64,000 nucleotides of DNA from Aromatoleum toluolicum (GTDB taxonomy: Bacteria; Pseudomonadota; Gammaproteobacteria; Burkholderiales; Rhodocyclaceae), in contig NZ_WTVS01000027.1 in the NCBI RefSeq assembly GCF_012911005.2, positions 1-64,000 of the forward strand. Direction: 5' to 3'. The notes below the pieces were generated by a model, which was not told the origin of the DNA, ran no database searches, and saw only the letters and a program-made list of their open reading frames with translations. The position numbers and the translations under genes are program-made. Below, piece by piece: positions 58,516-64,000 of this stretch; position 1 is the first letter of the stretch, and each line of letters opens with the position of its first letter.

Positions 58516-59395
58516 GGTCACCGCCAACCTCGCAGGGGGCTCCGGGCGGCACACCGGCGTGGATGCCGTCGAGGCTCGGAATGAGCTCCCACAGGAGCGC
58601 ATGCATTGCAGGACACGCCTTGACCGGGTCGACCCAGTGGACCGGGACCTGGGCAGTGGCAGCATTGCGGTATGCAACGGCGTGCGGGATGACCGTCTTC
58701 AGGAGCAGGACCTTGCACTTGAGTTGCTGATAGCTCTCGCAAATGGCCTTGCCGATCTCACGTGCATCGCGGGTGTTCTCGTGACGGTAGATCATCGCCA
58801 GCATTTGCGGCACGGAGATGCCGAATGCAGCAGCCGTTTCGACGCGGTTCAGCAATTCCTCAGTGCCCGACAGGAACTCGCGCGCGGAGAGGATATCGGG
58901 CGAGATCGGCGAAAGGAGCACATCGGCTGCCAGGACTGCGGCATCCTGAAGGTGCCCCACCGCGCCCTGGGTGTCGATGAGCACGACATCGTAGTGCTCA
59001 TGCAGCAGCGGACTGCGCAAGGCGAGCTTGATGCGCAGCGCGCTGTCCATGCGCGGCGCCAGCCAGTCCTGGAGGGTTCCCTGCGGCGCATCGGAGATGA
59101 CGATGTCCAGGCAGCCATTCGGGTTGAGCCGCGGCTGGCGACGCAGTGGCATGGGCGCGAGCGCGAAGTCGATAGTCGAAATGCAGTCGTCTGTGAGCGC
59201 GCCCTGCTTGATCATTTGCGTCAGTCCGTGCCGCGCCCTCTTGGCAATGGGGTAATAGCGACTGAGGCTCGGCTGCACATCAGCATCGACCAGCAAGACA
59301 CGCATGCCGATGTCAGCGAGCAGCGCGCCGAGGTTAGCGGTCAGGGTGGATTTCCCGACGCCTCCTTTAGTCGATACGGTGCTGTAGACGATCAT
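58490..59395 (-). CDS. parA: ParA-family ATPase of the ICE
   Basis: The 301-residue protein from ATG 59395 (after GGAGGAGG) begins MIVYSTVSTKGGVGKSTLTA, the deviant Walker A KGGVGKST (about residues 9-16), and has LLVDADVQPSLSRYYPIAKR and DVVLIDTQGAVGHLQDAAVL. It is a MinD/ParA-like partition ATPase, first of the minus-strand ICE operon (parA, parB, DUF2857 and downstream). Confidence 0.9.
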   Translation of the reverse strand: MIVYSTVSTKGGVGKSTLTANLGALLADIGMRVLLVDADVQPSLSRYYPIAKRARHGLTQMIKQGALTDDCISTIDFALAPMPLRRQPRLNPNGCLDIVISDAPQGTLQDWLAPRMDSALRIKLALRSPLLHEHYDVVLIDTQGAVGHLQDAAVLAADVLLSPISPDILSAREFLSGTEELLNRVETAAAFGISVPQMLAMIYRHENTRDAREIGKAICESYQQLKCKVLLLKTVIPHAVAYRNAATAQVPVHWVDPVKACPAMHALLWELIPSLDGIHAGVPPGAPCEVGGDHDAQNAIA

Positions 59396-59645
59396 CCGAC
59401 CTCCTCCGGTCAAGCAGCGGCGGCGAGCAGGGGACGAAAGCGAAGGGAAAGCATGAGTGCCGGCGAGGTGAAGCTGCGGCACACGCGCATGAAGCGACGA
59501 GGGCGTCCCGGATGGAATGGAGCGTATTCCTAAACAGAATTGAACATCATCCTCGGCTTGTCAACGCCGATACATCCCGAAACACGCAACTGGCATGGGG
59601 ACCGGATCCCTGGTTGAGCAGGTTTGGCAACCGCGAGCAAGCGGA

Positions 59646-61796
59646 TCACGAGGATGCACCGGATTGCTCGGACGAGTCGGGATCGACAAAGGACACAATG
59701 TTCGGATTCGAGGGCGGGACAGGATTGAGCCAGTGCTCAGGGTGCTTGATCACGACGGCAGCGAGTTTTCCTACGCGTTTTCCGCCGCGGCCGACAACGC
59801 CGAAGTGATGAACGTTCGAGTTTCCGGGCCCGACCAGGTGCCAGCGCGCCTTGATGACTTGCCGCTGGATGCCGATGCCCAGCTTATCCGACGGGCTCGC
59901 ATCAGGATCCATCCCGTTGCCGTCGTCACCGTAGAGCGCCGCGAAGTCACGGAATGTCCGCGGGGAGACGAGTGCCATCCCTTCTGGCACGAAATGGACC
60001 GGCGCGCCGGCTTCATTGTAGGGGATGGATCCGTCAGCGATCCCCTGTTGCAGCCACACCATGAAGCGAACGGCGGCGTCGCTGGGCGTCTCGTGAATGG
60101 ACTTGGCGTCGTCGGTGTCCGACTTTCGCACGGATGCGAAAGGAGTAACGGGTCGCGTGGCTGAGGGCGGCCAGCGGCGGGGCTTCCCGGATACCGTGCC
60201 CGCGGATGTCACCGAGTCGTCATCGGAGAGGAATTCGTCGTTTCGGCCGAGATTCGCGGTCGCGGCTGGAGCCTCGTGCCCCTTGGCTTCGCGGGTCTTC
60301 GCCTCGCTCGCCGGCTGGTCACGACCCGTGGATGGCCTGGTCGCCGCATGGGTGGGCTTGGGAGGAGGAATATCGGGCGGCGTCAGCGGACCCGAGGCGC
60401 GTTGCCGCTCAGGGCGATCACCGGGCTTTGGTGCCCCGCCCTGGCCGTCGCCCGGTGGTTCGTCCGCTCGCTTGTCCCGTGTCTTTCGGGGCGGTTTGAC
60501 GACGAGTTCGCCATCGAAGTCGGACGGGTAGTCGTCCGCCGAATCGAAGAGCTTCACCAAGGGGAACTTCAGCATCGCGAACTCGTGGGCGTAGCCCTCG
60601 CCGCGGACCTCCACGTACCAGATCGCCTGACCGGTGTCGGGGTTGCGCTCCAGCAGCCCATAGTCCTGCCAAGTGTCGAACAGCCGGTCGTTCTTGGCCG
60701 GACCGGGAATGCTCGCGCCGTCGTCCGGATTGGTGTGTGCGATCTCTTCCCGTACCGTGTCCGCGAGCCGCTTCGCCACAAACCAGGCTGCGCCAGCGCC
60801 GATCCAACCTGCCGCGCCGTCCCGGTTGAGCGGCAACGCACCTTGGCGCAGCAGCCGGCGTATGGCGTCCATCAGTTGGTCGACCAGCGGGACCGCTGTC
60901 GCAGTCGCGAACTGGTTGCGTGGCCCATGCTGCAAGTTGCTCGCGGCCGAGCGGCGATCGGCCTGGCGCACGATCTCGGTCAGCACCCCGGTTGCGTCAT
61001 CGCCCGACCAGGCAGCCTCGAGCTGGCGCATCACCGACGGTTCGCGCGCCACAAAGGCCAGGGCTGTTGCAGGGACGATCCTCGGCGCCAGCACCAGCGG
61101 CAGGCGACGGTGCGCACCGTAGTTGCGTTCGGCTTTCGGCGCGAATCGCACCTCGTATTCGACCGCGCCGGCGGTCGGCATGTCGCCGGATACCGGAAGC
61201 CATTGCCGTCCGGGGCCGCCTGGTCGGTCGGCGACACTCACCCGCAAGTCGGTCATCGGTTTGCCGATGTCGTGCAACAGCGCGGCGAGGATGACGGCGT
61301 AGGTCCAGTGATCGCGCTGGGCGTCGATCACCTCGGCGGCGCCGCCCTTGGGCAGCAGGTATCCATTGCGCAAGGTGACCGCTGCATGGAGTACCTCGAT
61401 CGTGTGGGCGGCCAAGCCGCCGACATGGGCGTGATGGTGCGCTTCGCTGGCCGGCAAGAGCTGCACGAACCGCAGGTAGCCGAGGATCGCGGGCGCGACG
61501 TCGCGATCCCAAGTGGATTGGCTCAGTTTCGATTCACGATGGATCTGTTGCAGCGCGTTCGAAAGCTTGCATACCTGGACCAGGGTCGGCGCGTCGAGGA
61601 CCCTGAGCCAGCCGCTTCGGCTGGCGGCCAGGCCGGGGGCGGCAAGGGCACCGGTGGCCGGCGCTCCCGCCGTCGCCTGCTCCGCATCGGCATCGGCCGG
61701 ACGTTGCCGCACGGCCCGTTCGCGGTAGATGGACCAGCCGAGCCAGCCGGCCAGCGCTGCCGCAGCCAGGAAACATGCGGCGGCAAGCGCGGCCAT
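59646..61796 (-). CDS. traI: MobH-family (TraI) relaxase
   Basis: The 716-residue protein from ATG 61796 has an N-terminal membrane segment (ALAAACFLAAAALAGWLGWS), then the TraI_2 relaxase with HHHAHVGGLAAHTIEVLHAA (His120-122) and LAALLHDIGKPMTDLRVSVA (His175-Asp176), which are the MobH metal-binding motifs. A long Pro/Arg/Glu-rich linker and C-terminal domain follow. It nicks oriT to start conjugative transfer. Its start lies 3 bases after the upstream stop. Confidence 0.9.
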   Translation of the reverse strand: MAALAAACFLAAAALAGWLGWSIYRERAVRQRPADADAEQATAGAPATGALAAPGLAASRSGWLRVLDAPTLVQVCKLSNALQQIHRESKLSQSTWDRDVAPAILGYLRFVQLLPASEAHHHAHVGGLAAHTIEVLHAAVTLRNGYLLPKGGAAEVIDAQRDHWTYAVILAALLHDIGKPMTDLRVSVADRPGGPGRQWLPVSGDMPTAGAVEYEVRFAPKAERNYGAHRRLPLVLAPRIVPATALAFVAREPSVMRQLEAAWSGDDATGVLTEIVRQADRRSAASNLQHGPRNQFATATAVPLVDQLMDAIRRLLRQGALPLNRDGAAGWIGAGAAWFVAKRLADTVREEIAHTNPDDGASIPGPAKNDRLFDTWQDYGLLERNPDTGQAIWYVEVRGEGYAHEFAMLKFPLVKLFDSADDYPSDFDGELVVKPPRKTRDKRADEPPGDGQGGAPKPGDRPERQRASGPLTPPDIPPPKPTHAATRPSTGRDQPASEAKTREAKGHEAPAATANLGRNDEFLSDDDSVTSAGTVSGKPRRWPPSATRPVTPFASVRKSDTDDAKSIHETPSDAAVRFMVWLQQGIADGSIPYNEAGAPVHFVPEGMALVSPRTFRDFAALYGDDGNGMDPDASPSDKLGIGIQRQVIKARWHLVGPGNSNVHHFGVVGRGGKRVGKLAAVVIKHPEHWLNPVPPSNPNIVSFVDPDSSEQSGASS

Positions 61797-61801
61797 GGGG
61801 A

Positions 61802-62260
61802 TCAGCCCTGGCGATTGCGGATCTGAGCCGCGCAGAACTGCGCCAGCAGCCACTTCTGCAGCACGTCCGACGGTGGCGATGGCCGCTCGGACTCCCAGAC
61901 CTCGACAGTCGTCCCTCGGCAGAACGAGGAGAAGGTTTCGGCCAGCGGCTTCCACTTTTCGTCGTCGCGTTTCGCGCGGTACCGGCAGAACGGCAGGGTG
62001 ACCAGATCCGCCGCGAGCTGGGCCGGATCAGCCGGCCGCAGGGCCTCCACGTAACGCGCCAGCAGGTCGCGGACCGTCAAGACCGGGTCATCCTCCGGGT
62101 AGAGGTACGCTTCCAGGCCATCGTATCGTCCAAGCCAGCACAGCAGCACGTTGCGCCATCCCGGCTCTCCAAGGCCCTCCAGGAAATGACCGATGGTCAT
62201 GACGGCCTGGGTACGGGCCTCCTGCTGGTGCGGGGGAATTGGCGGGGGCAGGTCGTTCAT
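61802..62260 (-). CDS. ICE protein of unknown function before the relaxase
   Basis: The 152-residue soluble product starts MNDLPPPIPPHQQEARTQAV, then LEGLGEPGWRNVLLCWLGRY and YRAKRDDEKWKPLAETFSSF and ends with VLQKWLLAQFCAAQIRNRQG. AGAGGTG precedes the ATG by 8 bases. It is coupled closely to the relaxase gene (stop to start 6 bases). No family is recognised; conserved position suggests a DNA-processing accessory. Confidence 0.65.
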   Translation of the reverse strand: MNDLPPPIPPHQQEARTQAVMTIGHFLEGLGEPGWRNVLLCWLGRYDGLEAYLYPEDDPVLTVRDLLARYVEALRPADPAQLAADLVTLPFCRYRAKRDDEKWKPLAETFSSFCRGTTVEVWESERPSPPSDVLQKWLLAQFCAAQIRNRQG

Positions 62261-62879
62261 CACGAAAACACCTCTGAAAGGTGCGAGTTGTTTTTCTTCA
62301 CGTCTTGGCCCAAGCCGTGGACGGCCGACCGCGGCCGCGCATGGCACACCTTACTTTAGGCATAGGACAGGGGACTTGGCGAGGACTCGATGACACCCGC
62401 GATTGCCGGATCGCGACGAGAGCGTGCCGCAATTCACCCTTTCTGTCCGCACCAAAATCGCGCCAGGTTTTTCGACTTTCCGCTTGACATGCCACAGTGG
62501 TTGTACCGGAACCTTTGGCGCATTTGCCGCCAGGCCGCTCCAGGCGGTCTGGCGGCCCGTCTCCCGTCGGCCTTTGCCGCAAGGCGCCCCGTCCCCGTAA
62601 ATCCTTCGCCCAGCGGAATTCGAGCTGGGCGCCCTTTCGGGTTGGGCCTGTAGCCCCGTAGAAGGCGGACCGCCACCGGCCGCCCACCCTTGCACCCTTT
62701 CGCCTACGATCTTTTCCCCCCTCGATGCAAGGCGAAATTCGAAAAATGTTTTTCGAATTTCGGGCTGCAAGACGCAAACGCGCTTGCCACACTGCGCCCC
62801 GTGACTGGCCGCTGACCCCAGCAGCCCGGCGTCCTCACCGCTCCCGGTGGGGACGCCTCCCCTCACGGAGCGGACCCAC
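62261..62879. other. Non-coding region between relaxase and pilL operons, candidate oriT region
   Basis: No gene is supported. The region holds the near-30-base inverted repeat at 62733-62762 and separates two divergent transfer operons. Such intervals often contain oriT and promoters. Confidence 0.5.
62733..62762. repeat. Perfect 14-bp inverted repeat, 2-base loop
   Basis: The left arm CGAAATTCGAAAAA and right arm TTTTTCGAATTTCG are exact reverse complements with TG between. It could be part of oriT, a terminator, or a binding site. It stands about 120 bases before the pilL start. Confidence 0.65.
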
Positions 62880-63365
62880 ATGCCTCGCCTTCTTGCGCTT
62901 GCGCTGCTGCTGGTTGTCACCGGTGCGTGGACCACCCCGCCCGACCAGGTTCGCCTTGCCCGTTACACCGTCGCCGAACCTGCCCCTGCCGCAGCCGTCG
63001 CCGATCCGCTCGCCGTAGTCGCAGCCGTCCACTTCCCGCGCGAGCATGTGCGAACCGTAGGCGATGCGGTCGCCTACCTCCTCCTGCGGACGGGCTACCG
63101 CGTGGCATCCGCCGATCCCGCTGCCACCGCCCTCCTGGCCCTGCCCCTACCCGAATCACATCGTGTCCTGGGACCCTACCCGGCCCGCGCGATTCTTCAG
63201 GCCCTCCTCGGGGACCCCTACAACGTGAATCCCTCGCCCGTCGATCGCACCCTGACGATCGCTCTGCGCGGCCCCAACTCTGAGGCCCCAAACGAGGTGG
63301 CGATTGTGGAAGCAGTCATCACCCGTCCCGTCGCACCTGTCACGCCACCGGAGGCGATCGAATGA
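62880..63365 (+). CDS. pilL: PilL-like protein of the ICE transfer apparatus
   Basis: The 161-residue product from ATG 62880 begins MPRLLALALLLVVTGAWTTP (signal), then RLARYTVAEPAPAAAVADPL, RTVGDAVAYLLLRTGYRVAS and ALPLPESHRVLGPYPARAIL, the TIGR03748 pattern (PilL, N-terminal domain). A ribosome site GGAG lies 10 bases upstream. The stop overlaps the next start (ATGA), so it leads a plus-strand operon for the mating apparatus. Confidence 0.8.
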   Translation: MPRLLALALLLVVTGAWTTPPDQVRLARYTVAEPAPAAAVADPLAVVAAVHFPREHVRTVGDAVAYLLLRTGYRVASADPAATALLALPLPESHRVLGPYPARAILQALLGDPYNVNPSPVDRTLTIALRGPNSEAPNEVAIVEAVITRPVAPVTPPEAIE

Positions 63366-64000
63366 ACGCGCCGCAAACTCCGCCCGTCGGCGCATTCTCC
63401 CGCTTCGCTCCACGCATTTCCCTGCGCGCGTCGGGCCACCGCGCGCGCGTCGTGTACCTGATCGCTGCCCTGCTCGTCGCCGGGGCAGTCTTCCTGGTCC
63501 TCAGCCCGAGGCCGTCGGAACCGCCGCGCAAACCCGAAGGTGTGGATCCGGTGCCGCAGCCGCTACCCACGATCGCGGCGCCCGAACCGCCGCCCCCTGC
63601 TTCGCCACGGCTGGACCAGCTTGACGACCGCTTCGCTGAACTCTCTCGCTCCTTCGAGGATCTTGGGGCCCGGTTCTCGGCCATTGAGGCCCACCTTGTC
63701 GCGTTGGATGAGCGCAATGACGACATTCGCGCGCGGCTGGAAGCGCTCGCCAATTCACCCCTGCCGAAACCGGTACCTGCACAACGGCCCGTAGGCGCCA
63801 AGCCGCCCAAACCGGCAGGGCCCAAGCCGCGGATGCCCACAGTCCTGTCGATCGACACCTGGGGCAGTAAGCCTTCTGTCGCGATTCGCGACGCGCAAGG
63901 CAACTTGGCGTTCTATCGCGAGGGCGATGCTGTCGGAATTGCGCGCATCGAGCGCATCGATTCCCAGGCCCGCCGGGTCCACCTCCGCCTGCCCGATGGC
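63362..64000 (+). CDS. ICE membrane-anchored coiled-coil protein, truncated by the window edge
   Basis: The partial protein (at least 213 residues) starts MNAPQTPPVGAFSRFAPRIS, has one membrane segment (RVVYLIAALLVAGAVFLVLS), a Pro-rich linker and coiled coil (LDDRFAELSRSFEDLGARFS), then LSIDTWGSKPSVAIRDAQGN with a GspC/PilP-like beta domain. It follows pilL by overlap and is probably a periplasm-spanning transfer component. The rest lies beyond the window. Confidence 0.7.
   Translation, partial: MNAPQTPPVGAFSRFAPRISLRASGHRARVVYLIAALLVAGAVFLVLSPRPSEPPRKPEGVDPVPQPLPTIAAPEPPPPASPRLDQLDDRFAELSRSFEDLGARFSAIEAHLVALDERNDDIRARLEALANSPLPKPVPAQRPVGAKPPKPAGPKPRMPTVLSIDTWGSKPSVAIRDAQGNLAFYREGDAVGIARIERIDSQARRVHLRLPDG

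Noticed and set aside
57149..58584. Plus-strand open frames under parB and parA
   Set aside because: Shadow frames of GC-rich coding DNA with no recognisable domain.

Overview
The window looks like accessory DNA from a GC-rich betaproteobacterium. Relatives in the Rhodocyclales (Azoarcus/Thauera) or Burkholderiales (Cupriavidus-like) are suggested by the CopK and CzcE families and by the PFGI-1-type conjugative genes. This placement is inference from gene content. The DNA combines a very large copper/silver and divalent-cation resistance island (about 1-50 kb) with part of an integrative conjugative element or related plasmid (about 53-64 kb).

Left part (1-19 kb): the end of an RND adaptor, a PII-like protein and a CzcA-type pump are followed by an accretion zone. 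It holds duplicated lipoprotein/ankyrin pairs, a DMT transporter with a His-rich tail, a DsbA-like protein, IS remnants (ISAs1-like and IS5-like), several CopK-like copper-binding proteins (four intact, one broken), two CzcE-like proteins, and a Cas12m-family (type V-M) effector-like gene at 11.1-13.0 kb with no CRISPR array that I can see. The Cas12m-like gene is the most unusual item: it has His in place of the first RuvC Asp, as I recall for Cas12m proteins that bind DNA without cutting it.

Middle (18-50 kb): a minus-strand cluster holds two methyltransferases, a DUF2933 protein, an HD-GYP protein and a CopA-type P-ATPase with YHS and heavy-metal-binding N-terminal domains. Next come a Rieske protein and a c-type-haem membrane protein gene split by a nonsense codon. 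From 47.4 kb down to 29.4 kb runs a long minus-strand copper array: Met-rich protein, TolC-like lipoprotein, multicopper oxidase, cupredoxin, CusF, CusCBA, then a second HME-RND system. A divergent CopR/CopS (CusRS-like) two-component pair and a DUF411 protein lie at 47.5-50.2 kb. Motifs resembling a CopR box (TGACA-N5-GTAAT or the dyad ATTACA-N4-TGTAAT) recur upstream of many of these genes and suggest a single copper regulon.

Right part (50-64 kb): a probable PD-(D/E)XK nuclease, remnants of a coiled-coil protein and a DUF72 gene, an H-NS-like silencer, then the ICE genes ssb, DUF3158-like, PFL_4669 family, an HTH protein, DUF2857, parB, parA, a MobH/TraI relaxase and the start of the pilL operon. 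No integrase, att site, tRNA or rRNA was found, so the element is only partly covered. Several genes are clearly decayed by frameshift, nonsense or truncation, as expected where mobile DNA accumulates.
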